Made by a program: the position numbers and the translations under genes
Assembly: GCF_009469595.2 (NCBI RefSeq)
Contig: NZ_SSXV01000143.1
Span: forward strand, 111,001-175,000
DNA length: 64,000 nucleotides
Reading direction: 5' to 3'
From: Thauera sp. 2A1
Lineage (GTDB): Bacteria; Pseudomonadota; Gammaproteobacteria; Burkholderiales; Rhodocyclaceae
Notes under the pieces: model-generated
The model's database searches: none
What the model saw: the letters and a program-made list of their open reading frames with translations, nothing else
What the model was told of the DNA's origin: nothing
Shown here: one piece after another, positions 10,362 to 18,996 of the stretch
Layout: each line of letters opens with the position of its first letter
Numbering within the stretch: the stretch's first letter is position 1

Positions 10362-11578
10362 GCAGCGAAAAGGTAGGCTTCGCTGGCAGCAGCCAGGGTC
10401 TGCTGGTGGGTGTCTTGGAACGCCCGGACCATGCACCGTTACAAGCCCTGGCGGTGTTTGCCCACTGCTTTACCTGCGGAAAGAACTCTCTCGCCGCGAC
10501 CCGCATCAGCCGGGCGCTGGCTCAGCAGGGCATCGCCACGCTGCGCTTTGATTTCACCGGTCTGGGCGAGAGCGAAGGCGACTTCGGGCGCGGTGGCTTT
10601 TCGTCCAGCGTGGCGGACATTGTGGCGGCGGTGCACTGGATGCAGAGCACGATCGGCATGCCTGCACTGTTGGTCGGACACAGCCTGGGGGGGACGGCGG
10701 CCATCGCGGCGGCTGCCCGCCTCGACGGCATACGGGCGGTTTGCACGCTGGGCGCACCCGCGACGGCCGACCATGTGCTTCGTCACTTCGGTCCGACCAA
10801 GTCCGAAGAGGATGGGCAGATCCAGGTCGACCTGGGCGGCCGGGCGTTCAGGATCGCGCCGGCCTTCATTGAAGAGCTCCAGGCCCAAGCCCACGAGAAC
10901 CCGGTCAAGGGGCTTCGCGCGGCCTTGCTGGTTATGCACGCGCCAAGTGACGCGGTGGTGGACATCGGCGAGGCACAGGACCTGTTCAAGGCGGCCAGAC
11001 ATCCTAAGAGTTTCATCAGCCTGGACGATGCGGACCATCTGCTCACGCGCCCGGCCGATGCGCAGTATGCGGCTGACCTGATTGGCGCCTGGGCCTCGCG
11101 GTTTCTGCCGATGCGAGCCGAGCGAAACGATGCGCCGTCGGACCTTCGTGCGGGCGAGGTGTGGGTGGGGGAGCACGATCACGCCTTCTGGCGATCGATG
11201 CGAGCAGGTCCGCACCACCTCGACGCCGATGAGCCCAAGGAAGTGGGTGGTGGCGAACGCGGGCCCGATCCTTATGAACTTCTGCTGATGTCGCTGGGCG
11301 CCTGCACGTCCATGACATTGCGCCAGTACGCCAAGCGAAAAGGCTATGCGCTCAAGGATGTCCAGGTCAGGTTGCGTCATGAGCGCGCGCACGCGACCGA
11401 TTGCCAGGAGTGCGGGGATCGCTCGGGACAGGTTGACCACGTCACGCGGCAGCTCCTGCTGAGCGGACCGTTGAGTGAAAGCCAGCGACAGGACCTGTTG
11501 CGCATCGCCGATCGTTGCCCCGTGCATCGAACGCTGGAGAACCATCCGGTGATCACCACCACACTGATTCGGGACTGA
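10358..11578 (+). CDS. Alpha/beta hydrolase-OsmC fusion
   Basis: A 406-aa protein. Residues about 15-250 are an alpha/beta hydrolase with nucleophile elbow GHSLGGTAA near residue 110 and a terminal His in DADHLLTRP. Residues about 260-406 are an OsmC/Ohr-type peroxidase domain with the two cysteines in LGACTSMTLRQYAKRKG and CPVHRTLEN. OsmC domains reduce organic hydroperoxides. This fusion is a known architecture. It is translationally coupled to the MsrB gene by a 4-base overlap. Confidence 0.92.
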   Translation: MSSEKVGFAGSSQGLLVGVLERPDHAPLQALAVFAHCFTCGKNSLAATRISRALAQQGIATLRFDFTGLGESEGDFGRGGFSSSVADIVAAVHWMQSTIGMPALLVGHSLGGTAAIAAAARLDGIRAVCTLGAPATADHVLRHFGPTKSEEDGQIQVDLGGRAFRIAPAFIEELQAQAHENPVKGLRAALLVMHAPSDAVVDIGEAQDLFKAARHPKSFISLDDADHLLTRPADAQYAADLIGAWASRFLPMRAERNDAPSDLRAGEVWVGEHDHAFWRSMRAGPHHLDADEPKEVGGGERGPDPYELLLMSLGACTSMTLRQYAKRKGYALKDVQVRLRHERAHATDCQECGDRSGQVDHVTRQLLLSGPLSESQRQDLLRIADRCPVHRTLENHPVITTTLIRD

Positions 11579-11610
11579 TCCCAACCACACACAAACGAAG
11601 GAGACGGAGC

Positions 11611-11892
11611 ATGAGAGCCATCTGGAAAGGCACCACCATCGCTGAGAGCGATGACATCGTGGAAGTTGAAGGCAACGCCTATTTCCCACACGACGCGTTG
11701 CGCCCGGAACATTTCAAACCAAGCGATACGCACACCACCTGTCCATGGAAGGGGCGGGCCAGCTACTACGACGTCGTGGTCGGCGAAGACGTGAACGCTG
11801 ACGCGGCGTGGTACTACCCGTCGCCCAAGGCTGGTGCGGAGGCGGTGACCGGCAGGGTGGCGTTCTGGCGCGGTGTCGAGGTGCGGCCATGA
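11611..11892 (+). CDS. DUF427 domain protein
   Basis: A 93-aa protein with typical DUF427 content: MRAIWKGTTIAES at the start, IVEVEGNAYFP, TTCPWKGRASYYDV, and AAWYYPSPK. Family function is not established; these small beta-rich proteins often travel with redox enzymes. A strong ribosome site (AAGGAGACGGAG) precedes the ATG. The stop overlaps the start of the flavoprotein gene by 4 bp. Confidence 0.9.
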   Translation: MRAIWKGTTIAESDDIVEVEGNAYFPHDALRPEHFKPSDTHTTCPWKGRASYYDVVVGEDVNADAAWYYPSPKAGAEAVTGRVAFWRGVEVRP

Positions 11893-13298
11893 GCGGGGAA
11901 CAGAGGTTCGACGCGATCGTGATCGGAGCCGGTCAGGCCGGTCCCTTTCTGGGCGCGACACTCGTTGCCCGGGGTATGAAGGTGGCGCTCATCGAGGAGC
12001 GTGACCTGGGTGGTACCTGTGTCAATCGGGGCTGCACCCCAACCAAGACCCTACGCAAGTCGGCTCGTGTGGCTCACATGGCGCGCCGGGCCAGCGAATT
12101 CGGTGTGCAAACCGGGTCGGTCCAGGTCAACTTCAGGGCAGCGATGGAGCGCATGCAACGCCGGGTGGAGGAGGCTCGCTCTGGCCTGCAGGCCTGGCTG
12201 GGCCAGTTGGAAGGACTCACCATCATCAAGGCGCGCGGTCGCCTGGCGGGCCGTGAAGGCGAACAGTTCGTGGTGCTGGCCGGCGAGCATCAGCTGGTGG
12301 CGCCCAAGGTGGTGCTGAACACCGGCACACGTCCCTTTGTTCCGCCGGTGCCTGGGCTGGACGAGCTGCCGTTCCTGGACAACGAACGGCTGTTGGCGCT
12401 GCGTGAATTACCGTCCAGGCTGGTGATCATCGGCGGTGGATACATCAGCCTGGAGATGGCTCAGATCTTTCGGCGGCTGGGAAGTGAGGTTGCCATTCTG
12501 GAAACAGGGCCCCGCCTCACGGCCCGCGAGGACGAGGACATTGCAGCCGCTGTGACCGGAATGCTGACAGCGGAAGGCATCGAAGTGAACACCGGCGTGC
12601 GCATTGAGCGGGTCGGCAAGGCGGACAACGACGCTGGCGTGCGGGTGCAGTTGGCTGGTGGCCGCAGCGTGGATGGCAGCCACCTGCTGGTGGCCACCGG
12701 GCGAATACCGAACACCGACTGTCTGGGCCTGGAAACGGTGGGCCTGGAGGTCAGTGCGCGAGGCTACCTGGTCACCAACGACCGGCTCGAAACCGCGGTT
12801 CCCGGCATCTGGGCGCTGGGTGACATCAATCAGCGCGGGGCCTTTACCCACACCAGCTACCACGATCAGGACATCGTGGCGGAGAACCTGGCCGGAGGGC
12901 AACGCAGCGCCGCCGCGCGCGTCGGCATTTATGCCATGTTTACCGATCCTCCGCTGGCCCACGTCGGTCTTTATGAGGCCGACGCGCGAAAACTCGTGAC
13001 CGAAGGGCGACGCATTTCCCAGGCGGTTCACGCCATGAAGGACGTCAGTCGCGCGAAGGAAGAAGGCGAAACCGTGGGCAAGATCAAGCTCCTCATCGAT
13101 GAGGACAGTGGTCATTTCCTCGGAGCGACCATGCTCGGGATCCAGTCGGACGAGATCATTCAGGCGATCGGTCTGGTGATGGCCAGTGGCGGCACCTGGA
13201 AGTTGGTCCGGGATGCATTGCCCGTTCACCCGACGGTCACCGAGTTCCTGCCCACCATCATTGATCGACGCAAGCCCTTGACCGCAAGTTCTGGGTGA
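11889..13298 (+). CDS. RclA/mercuric-reductase-like FAD disulfide oxidoreductase
   Basis: A 469-aa class I flavoprotein disulfide reductase. FAD site VIGAGQAG is near residue 15, the redox disulfide CVNRGC at about 43-48, the NAD(P)H site VIIGGGYISLE near 178, ATGRIPNTD near 276, GIWALGDINQRGAFTH near 300, and a dimerisation domain with VHPTVTEF. There is no N-terminal HMA domain and no C-terminal Cys pair, so it is not a classical MerA. The closest role I can suggest is RclA, the flavoprotein controlled by RclR that protects against reactive chlorine, reported as a Cu(II) reductase. Glutathione reductase or lipoamide dehydrogenase is less likely, because the active-site context differs. Confidence 0.88.
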   Translation: MSGEQRFDAIVIGAGQAGPFLGATLVARGMKVALIEERDLGGTCVNRGCTPTKTLRKSARVAHMARRASEFGVQTGSVQVNFRAAMERMQRRVEEARSGLQAWLGQLEGLTIIKARGRLAGREGEQFVVLAGEHQLVAPKVVLNTGTRPFVPPVPGLDELPFLDNERLLALRELPSRLVIIGGGYISLEMAQIFRRLGSEVAILETGPRLTAREDEDIAAAVTGMLTAEGIEVNTGVRIERVGKADNDAGVRVQLAGGRSVDGSHLLVATGRIPNTDCLGLETVGLEVSARGYLVTNDRLETAVPGIWALGDINQRGAFTHTSYHDQDIVAENLAGGQRSAAARVGIYAMFTDPPLAHVGLYEADARKLVTEGRRISQAVHAMKDVSRAKEEGETVGKIKLLIDEDSGHFLGATMLGIQSDEIIQAIGLVMASGGTWKLVRDALPVHPTVTEFLPTIIDRRKPLTASSG

Positions 13299-13315
13299 GC
13301 CGGAGGACCCACACC

Positions 13316-13924
13316 ATGCCCATCAACCGCTCATTCAGCGGCCGCAATCGCGATGTCCACAACCACGGCGGTCGACTTCCGCCAGGACAGTCCCTGACGG
13401 AAGGTTTTCCCGTGCTGACTGCGGGCCCCACCCCAAAAGCCTTGGCGCTTGGCGATTGGCGCTTGACCTTGAAGGTCGGTGTGCGGCCGGTTCGCGTTTG
13501 GACCTGGAGCGAATTCCAGGCCCTGCCCCAGACCGAGCAGGTGGTCGATATCCATTGCGTTACCACCTGGTCGAAATTCGACACCCGCTGGCGCGGTGTG
13601 ACGTTGGACACCTTGTTGCAGGCGGCCGGACTGGAAGCGCCCACGCCTTGGGTGTTGGCGCATTCTCAGGACGGCTACTCCACCAACGTGCCGTTGGCCG
13701 ATCTGACACAAGGGCGCGCAATGATCGCAACGCACTACGACGACCGACCGCTCGCGCCCGAGCACGGGGGACCGGCACGCCTGTTGGTGCCGCATCTCTA
13801 CTTCTGGAAGTCGGCCAAGTGGGTCAATGCGCTGCAGTTCAACGAGCGCGACGAGGCCGGGTTCTGGGAACTGCGGGGCTATCACATGCGAGGCGACCCT
13901 TTCAAGGAAGAGCGCTATGGATGA
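13316..13924 (+). CDS. Molybdopterin-dependent oxidoreductase (sulfite oxidase-like, YuiH type)
   Basis: A 202-aa protein with only the oxidoreductase molybdopterin-binding domain. The Mo-ligand cysteine lies in DIHCVTTWSKFD near residue 80, with LVPHLYFWKSAKWV and WELRGYHMRGDP later. No Tat signal is visible, so it is likely cytoplasmic, unlike periplasmic MsrP. It overlaps the following flavin reductase gene by 8 bp. The pair may form a two-component enzyme reducing an oxidised substrate with NAD(P)H. Substrate unknown. A MOSC protein further down may link to the same cofactor. Confidence 0.88.
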   Translation: MPINRSFSGRNRDVHNHGGRLPPGQSLTEGFPVLTAGPTPKALALGDWRLTLKVGVRPVRVWTWSEFQALPQTEQVVDIHCVTTWSKFDTRWRGVTLDTLLQAAGLEAPTPWVLAHSQDGYSTNVPLADLTQGRAMIATHYDDRPLAPEHGGPARLLVPHLYFWKSAKWVNALQFNERDEAGFWELRGYHMRGDPFKEERYG

Positions 13925-14678
13925 GGCTGTTGGTCAACACCGGCTGAGCTGGCAGACCGCACGCATCGATGCGTTGCAGGCACTGACTCCACGCGTCATG
14001 CGGGTGGTGCTGCGTCCTGACAGATGGGTTCGCCCGAGGCCGGGCCAGCATTTGGATGTCCGACTGACAGCGGAAGACGGCTATCAGGCACAACGGAGCT
14101 ATTCACTCCTCTCACCTCCTCAACGTACCGGGCTCTATGAGCTTGGCATTGAGCGTTTGGACGATGGCGAAGTATCCACCTGGTTTCACGACAAGGCCCA
14201 GCACGGCGAAACGATTGAAGTCCTCGGACCGGTTGGAGGTCATTTTGTGCTTGACGAGTCGAACACACGACCAGCCTTGCTGATTGGGGGAGGATCTGGC
14301 GTCGTTCCCCTTTTGTCCATGGCAGCGCAACGCGTGGGTGCATACAGCCAAGCGCATACAACGCTGTTGGTTGCCGCACGCCATCTTGACGAAGTGTTGC
14401 TCTGGCCCACCCTGCAGCGATGGGAAGCGTTTACGCCGCGGTTTCGCAGCCGACTGGCGCTCTCGCGGGATACCTGTGCCCCGCGCGCACAGGACCACGT
14501 TGGCCGCATTGATGGAGCCGATGTTGCTTGGGCATTGCAGCAATTGGGTGATGTGGCGACCGAATCTGCGCAGGTTTTCATCTGCGGGCGTAATGACTTT
14601 GTCGAGTCCATCGTTCATATGGTCACCGGGCTAAATGTGCCCGAGGTCTCCATCCGCACCGAGCGCTTCGGAAGTTGA
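13917..14678 (+). CDS. Ferredoxin-NADP reductase-like FAD oxidoreductase
   Basis: A 253-aa FNR-family protein: FAD-binding RSYSLLSPP near residue 61, NAD(P)-binding LLIGGGSGVVPLLSM near residue 122, and C-terminal VFICGRNDFVESI. It has no iron-sulfur domain. Its ATG lies inside the end of the molybdo-enzyme gene (8-base overlap), suggesting that it is that enzyme's electron supplier. It ends 21 bp before egtB. Confidence 0.88.
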   Translation: MDEAVGQHRLSWQTARIDALQALTPRVMRVVLRPDRWVRPRPGQHLDVRLTAEDGYQAQRSYSLLSPPQRTGLYELGIERLDDGEVSTWFHDKAQHGETIEVLGPVGGHFVLDESNTRPALLIGGGSGVVPLLSMAAQRVGAYSQAHTTLLVAARHLDEVLLWPTLQRWEAFTPRFRSRLALSRDTCAPRAQDHVGRIDGADVAWALQQLGDVATESAQVFICGRNDFVESIVHMVTGLNVPEVSIRTERFGS

Positions 14679-14699
14679 CTCTCTTTTTTCTCATCTGCC

Positions 14700-15908
14700 G
14701 TGACACCTGAAGACATCCGCCTAACCCGATACGTCTCTGTCCGTTCGCGCAGCGAACGTCTGTGTGCCCCTCTGAGTGCCGAGGACCATGTTCCCCAACC
14801 GGTTTCCGACGTCAGTCCGCCGAAGTGGCACTTGGCCCACACCACGTGGTTCTTCGAGACTTTTGTCCTCGCGAAACAACAGCCGGACTATCGACTGTTC
14901 CATCCTCTGTATGGCTACCTGTTCAACAGCTACTACGAATCGGAGGGCGCTCACCTGGCACGCCCGCAGCGAGGGAGCTTGAGTCGCCCGACGGTGGCTG
15001 AGGTGATGGCGTATCGCGCGCATGTGGACGAGTCCATGCGCCGTATGCTGAAGGAACCACTGGAGCCCGCGGTCGCGGCCTTGGTAGAGCTGGGCATGCA
15101 GCATGAACAACAGCATCAGGAGTTGCTGATCACAGACATCAAGTACATCCTGGGCCACAACCCATTGCATCCGGCGTATGACCCTCTGGGCATCGGTCCC
15201 CAAGATGTGACGGCCGAACATGATGGAACCTGCCCACCACTGGACGATTGGCTTAGCGTCGAAGGGCAGACGATTCGCATGGGCCACCAGGGGCCAGGGT
15301 TCGCCTTCGACAACGAGTCGCCATCGCATTTGGCGCTCATTCAAGGAGTAGACATCCGTGTGGCGCTAGTCACCAATGATGAATACCTTCAGTTCATGCG
15401 CGACGGAGGATATCAGCGCCATTCGCTCTGGCATGCGGAAGGCTGGGACTGGGTGCAAACGCTTAAATTCCGTGCGCCGATGTACTGGCAGCCCGACCCT
15501 AACCAGCCTGACGGATGGGGTCATTACACGCTCCAGGGGGTGATGCCGCTGACCAGTCAGGCACCAGTCACGCATGTCAGTTACTACGAGGCACACGCTT
15601 TCTGCGATTGGGCGGGGTGGCGATTGCCCACCGAGTTCGAGTGGGAAGCAGCGGCAAGCCGGTTCGACTGGGGGCGTCGATGGGAATGGACGCGCAGTGC
15701 CTATCAGCCCTATCCCGGTTTTGCCCGCAGCGAGGGCGCAGTGGGCGAATACAACGGGAAGTTCATGGTGAACCAGCAGGTCTTGCGCGGAGCGTCCTGG
15801 GCCACATCGCCGGGCCACGCCCGTTTGACATACCGGAACTTCTTTCACGCTCCGTTGCGTTGGCAGTTCACGGGCATCCGTCCTGTTCGCTCGCGGGAGT
15901 CCGCATGA
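14700..15908 (+). CDS. egtB: Ergothioneine sulfoxide synthase EgtB
   Basis: A 402-aa enzyme with an N-terminal DinB-like iron site (WHLAHTTWFFETF near residue 45, MQHEQQHQELL near residue 137 supplying the paired histidines) and a C-terminal formylglycine-enzyme-like fold (VTHVSYYEAHAFCDWAGWRLPTE, LRGASWATSPGH, RNFFHAPLRWQFTGIRPVR). It forms the C-S bond between hercynine and a cysteine-type thiol using O2. The start is GTG at 14700; no clear ribosome site is seen. It overlaps egtD by 3 bases. The lyase EgtE and the gamma-glutamyl enzymes EgtA/EgtC are not in the window. Confidence 0.93.
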   Translation: MTPEDIRLTRYVSVRSRSERLCAPLSAEDHVPQPVSDVSPPKWHLAHTTWFFETFVLAKQQPDYRLFHPLYGYLFNSYYESEGAHLARPQRGSLSRPTVAEVMAYRAHVDESMRRMLKEPLEPAVAALVELGMQHEQQHQELLITDIKYILGHNPLHPAYDPLGIGPQDVTAEHDGTCPPLDDWLSVEGQTIRMGHQGPGFAFDNESPSHLALIQGVDIRVALVTNDEYLQFMRDGGYQRHSLWHAEGWDWVQTLKFRAPMYWQPDPNQPDGWGHYTLQGVMPLTSQAPVTHVSYYEAHAFCDWAGWRLPTEFEWEAAASRFDWGRRWEWTRSAYQPYPGFARSEGAVGEYNGKFMVNQQVLRGASWATSPGHARLTYRNFFHAPLRWQFTGIRPVRSRESA

Positions 15909-16882
15909 CTGATCGGGACAGACTGACGGAGCATGTTCTGCAAGGGTTGACGCGACCACAGAAGGCGCTCTCATCCGCTTGGTTCTACGACGATGAGGGC
16001 TCGCGCCTGTTTCAGCAGATCATGGCGCTGCCCGAGTACTACCTCACACGCCTTGAGCACGAGCTGCTGCGCTCACGCGCGGATGAGCTTTCCCGGTGGA
16101 TAGATCCTCGGTGCAGCCCGATCGATCTGATTGAACTGGGCAGCGGCGACGGGGCCAAAACGCTGTCGCTGTGCCAGGCACTGGCGCAACGTGAAGTGGA
16201 TTGCATCTACAGGCCTATGGATGTGTCCGCACACGCCCTAGCGGATCTGAGCCGCCGCTTTGACACGTACCTCCCCCGCATGGCCATCGAACCGGTGCTG
16301 GGAGACTATTTCGAGCATTGGCCTCAGATTGCCGAAGGGCGACGCCAGGTTGCAATGTTGCTGGGCAGCAATCTGGGCAACCTCGACGAACACGGTGCCG
16401 TCAAGCTGCTGCAGCGGGTGCATTCGCATTTGCGCCCGGGTGACCTTGTGCTGCTTGGTCTGGATCTGGTCAAGGACCCGGCCATGTTGCGCGCAGCATA
16501 CGACGATTCACAGGGCGTGACCGCTGCGTTCAATTTGAATCTGCTGACGCGGTTGAATCGCGAGTTGGGCATGGACTTCGATCTGACGAAATTTCGGCAC
16601 TACGCCAGCTACTGTCCGCTGGAACACGTGGCCAGAAGCTTTCTGGTGAGCCAAGTTGACCAGGTGGTCCACAGCAGAACCCTTGACCGAGGGTTTGTAT
16701 TCCATGCCGGGGAGACCATCTATACAGAGCAATCCCAGAAATACTCCCTGGCTTCAATCGAACACCTCGCACGCCGAAGCGGGTTTGACAACACCTGCAC
16801 CCTGACCGACCCCCGAGGCTGGTACGCCATCACCGTCTGGCACCGGCTACCGTTCACCCCAACGCAACAAACGTCGACCTGA
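15905..16882 (+). CDS. egtD: L-histidine N(alpha)-methyltransferase EgtD
   Basis: A 325-aa SAM-dependent trimethyltransferase, close to the usual length of about 320, converting histidine to hercynine, the first step of ergothioneine synthesis. Visible motifs are SAWFYDDEGSRLFQQIMALPEYYLTRLE near residue 24 (split here as two adjoining motifs: SAWFYDDEGSRLFQ and QIMALPEYYLTR), the SAM site LIELGSGDGAKT near residue 78, and LLGSNLGNLDE near residue 154. Its ATG overlaps the egtB stop, so the two are translationally coupled. Confidence 0.94.
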   Translation: MTDRDRLTEHVLQGLTRPQKALSSAWFYDDEGSRLFQQIMALPEYYLTRLEHELLRSRADELSRWIDPRCSPIDLIELGSGDGAKTLSLCQALAQREVDCIYRPMDVSAHALADLSRRFDTYLPRMAIEPVLGDYFEHWPQIAEGRRQVAMLLGSNLGNLDEHGAVKLLQRVHSHLRPGDLVLLGLDLVKDPAMLRAAYDDSQGVTAAFNLNLLTRLNRELGMDFDLTKFRHYASYCPLEHVARSFLVSQVDQVVHSRTLDRGFVFHAGETIYTEQSQKYSLASIEHLARRSGFDNTCTLTDPRGWYAITVWHRLPFTPTQQTST

Positions 16883-16895
16883 AAAAGGAGTCCTA

Positions 16896-17342
16896 ATGAG
16901 CAACAAGACCCATCTGCGCCAGACCATGCTGGACCTTGCCGAAGGGCGCCTGCGGTTTGCTGAACAGACCTATGCGCAATACCTGGTCGGTGCGGCGGGC
17001 CGCGGAGATGAACCCAGTGAAAGCGATGCGGCGTCGCGGGCCGTCAACAATGCCGCTCTGGCGCAGGCGTTCGAATGCCCCATTCACGATCATCAGGAGG
17101 CCCTGGAAGTCTTACGTCAGATCGATTTCGGTCCCCGGGATTCGGTGGAGACAGGCGCCGTGGTTCGCATCGACGGGCGTTGGTTCGTGATTGCGGTTGC
17201 TAGCGATGCCTTCCAGTGCGACGGCAACACCTACATGGGAATTTCCACCCAGGCGCCCATCTACGCAGCGATCGCAGATGCCCGAGCCGGTGATGTTGTC
17301 AGCTTCCGGCAACGCGAACTGCACATAGAGGAAGTCTTGTGA
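16896..17342 (+). CDS. Small protein with GreA/GreB C-terminal-like domain
   Basis: A 148-aa protein. The last 75 residues resemble the C-terminal domain of Gre factors: DFGPRDSVETGAVVRIDGRW, then MGISTQAPIYAAIADARAGD, then VVSFRQRELHIEEVL. The N-terminal half (MLDLAEGRLRFAEQTYAQYL) is helical but lacks the acidic coiled-coil tip of a true Gre factor. The family may bind RNA polymerase (Rnk-like), but the role is unknown. It follows egtD by 13 bp with a strong AAAAAGGAG ribosome site, so it belongs to the same operon. Confidence 0.7.
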   Translation: MSNKTHLRQTMLDLAEGRLRFAEQTYAQYLVGAAGRGDEPSESDAASRAVNNAALAQAFECPIHDHQEALEVLRQIDFGPRDSVETGAVVRIDGRWFVIAVASDAFQCDGNTYMGISTQAPIYAAIADARAGDVVSFRQRELHIEEVL

Positions 17343-17365
17343 TGCACCTCATTCGAGTCTGAACG

Positions 17366-17902
17366 ATGGGCGGCACGCTGCGCGACTTGGTCCGGCGCTT
17401 TCATGGCACAGGTCGACTTGGTGCCATCGTTCTGCGCCCGGATCGCCTCAAGGACGCTGTGTCCGTGCAGGAGGCCAGGGCCGAACCGGGTCTCGGGCTG
17501 ATTGGCGATCACCGCTCCCTGCGGCTTCGTCAGTCGGATGCGCAACGCCATCGCGAGCTGAGTCTGATCCAGGCTGAGCACCTCAGCTTGCTCGGGGTCT
17601 GGACGGGGCAAGCCCCAATTGCCCCGGAGCGTTTGCGGCGCAACCTCGTGATCTCGGGGATCAACATCGCCGCGATGCATTCACCTTTCCGGGAAGAGCG
17701 CTTTGTCTGGCGAATTGGCGGTTCGGTCCGCATTGAAATCACGGGGCCATGTCCTCCTTGTTCACGCATGGAGGACGAGCTCGGTGAAGGCGGTTACGCC
17801 GCGCTGCGTGGTCACGGGGGCGCCACGGCACGGATCGTCGTAGGTGGCGTGCTACGGGTTGGAGATACCGTTAACCTTGACGTTGAATCCACCGTGGGCT
17901 GA
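17366..17902 (+). CDS. MOSC domain protein
   Basis: A 178-aa MOSC (Moco sulfurase C-terminal) protein. Visible are GLGLIGDHRSLRLRQ, LSLIQAEHL, RRNLVISGINI, the cysteine motif TGPCPPCSRMED near residue 130, and GGYAALRGHGGATARIV. MOSC proteins act on molybdenum-cofactor-linked sulfur or N-oxide chemistry. Its partner could be the sulfite-oxidase-like enzyme in the same cluster. It starts 23 bp after the previous gene. Confidence 0.9.
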   Translation: MGGTLRDLVRRFHGTGRLGAIVLRPDRLKDAVSVQEARAEPGLGLIGDHRSLRLRQSDAQRHRELSLIQAEHLSLLGVWTGQAPIAPERLRRNLVISGINIAAMHSPFREERFVWRIGGSVRIEITGPCPPCSRMEDELGEGGYAALRGHGGATARIVVGGVLRVGDTVNLDVESTVG

Positions 17903-17907
17903 GAGCC

Positions 17908-18840
17908 ATGATCGAAGCAGAGCGTACGCCTGGGTTCCTCCATCTTCTCCAGATGACCGGCGGTGCGTCGTGGTTGCACATGTGCATCCACCACCGCGAG
18001 ACGGAAGGTTTTCTCTCGAGCGCGACCGGCCTGGACAAGCTGATCGCCGCAGCGATGGTCTCTGAAGATACCCGGTCGCGGTTGCGCGTCCACGGGCAGG
18101 GTGTGATGGTTCTGCTCAAAGCGATGCATCTGAGAGCTGATGGAGTGGGGCATCCAGAGGACATGGTGTCCATGCGAATCTGGATTGATGAGCGTCGGGT
18201 TATCACGACCCGCGAGGAGGATGTGGATCCCATCCTCGAACTTGCAGAAGACATCTCTCAGGGGCGCGGCCCTGCAACGCCAGGTGACTTCCTTTGCGAT
18301 CTCATCGAAGAGCACCTCGCGGAAGTTTCCGAGCAGGTCGAGATGCTGGAGGATGGGGTGGATCTGATCGGCGGCCTTCTGGTTCAGCACCAGACGGAAG
18401 CGGCATGCCCGAGCATGGCCAATACCCAGACCGCGATCTCTGGCTTTCTTCGTCATCTTGGCCCCCAGCGAGCCGTTCTTCAAACGTTGACAACTCTCGT
18501 CGTCCCGCCGCTGAATATAAATCACCGAGGCCGACTGGAGGAGCACCTGAACCAGCTGTTGCGGTTGCTCGAAACGCTGGAGAATTTGCGTGACCGTATC
18601 GATATCCTCAGTGACCAGGCAAACCGCATTCAGGAGCGACAGCTGAATCAAAGCTCTTATGTTTTTGCCGTGGTATCCACAATCTTCTTGCCCTTGAACT
18701 TTGTCACTGGCCTGTTTGGCGCCAATCTTCTGGGACTGCCGTTCGCAGATGCCACCAATGGCTTCTGGGTGTTGGTAGGTCTTTGCTTACTAATGAGTGT
18801 TGGGTTGGTAGCGGTCTTTCGCTGGTTCAAATGGCTTTAG
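17908..18840 (+). CDS. CorA/ZntB-family divalent cation transporter
   Basis: A 310-aa inner-membrane protein with a long cytoplasmic N-terminal domain and two C-terminal membrane helices, about residues 250-275 (YVFAVVSTIFLPLNFVTG) and 288-308 (GFWVLVGLCLLMSVGLVAVF). The signature loop is FGANLLGLPF where CorA has GMN. It is therefore closer to the ZntB branch, and ion specificity cannot be read. It is the last gene of the rightward cluster, 5 bp after the MOSC gene. Confidence 0.85.
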   Translation: MIEAERTPGFLHLLQMTGGASWLHMCIHHRETEGFLSSATGLDKLIAAAMVSEDTRSRLRVHGQGVMVLLKAMHLRADGVGHPEDMVSMRIWIDERRVITTREEDVDPILELAEDISQGRGPATPGDFLCDLIEEHLAEVSEQVEMLEDGVDLIGGLLVQHQTEAACPSMANTQTAISGFLRHLGPQRAVLQTLTTLVVPPLNINHRGRLEEHLNQLLRLLETLENLRDRIDILSDQANRIQERQLNQSSYVFAVVSTIFLPLNFVTGLFGANLLGLPFADATNGFWVLVGLCLLMSVGLVAVFRWFKWL

Positions 18841-18942
18841 TAGACGGTTTGTGGACTGTTTGAGATGTATCTTCGGAGCCGTCCATCAAGGACGGGTGCG
18901 CTGTTAGGAAAAACGATACGTGCCTGTTGATTCATCAGCACA

Positions 18943-18978
18943 ACTGAGCCAGTGATCACGTCGAATACTGAGCCACTG
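18943..18978. repeat. IS21-type end repeats
   Basis: Two direct repeats, ACTGAGCCAGTG (18943-18954) and ACTGAGCCACTG (18967-18978), 24 bp apart, just outside the istB remnant. Multiple short direct repeats of this form are typical of IS21-family ends, so this is probably the surviving right end of the truncated element. Confidence 0.6.
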
Positions 18979-18996
18979 GGTTGATGGATGTTCTGG

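Noticed and set aside
11889..13298. Mercuric reductase (MerA)
   Set aside because: No N-terminal metal-binding domain, no C-terminal vicinal cysteines and no mer genes nearby; RclA-like fits the context better.
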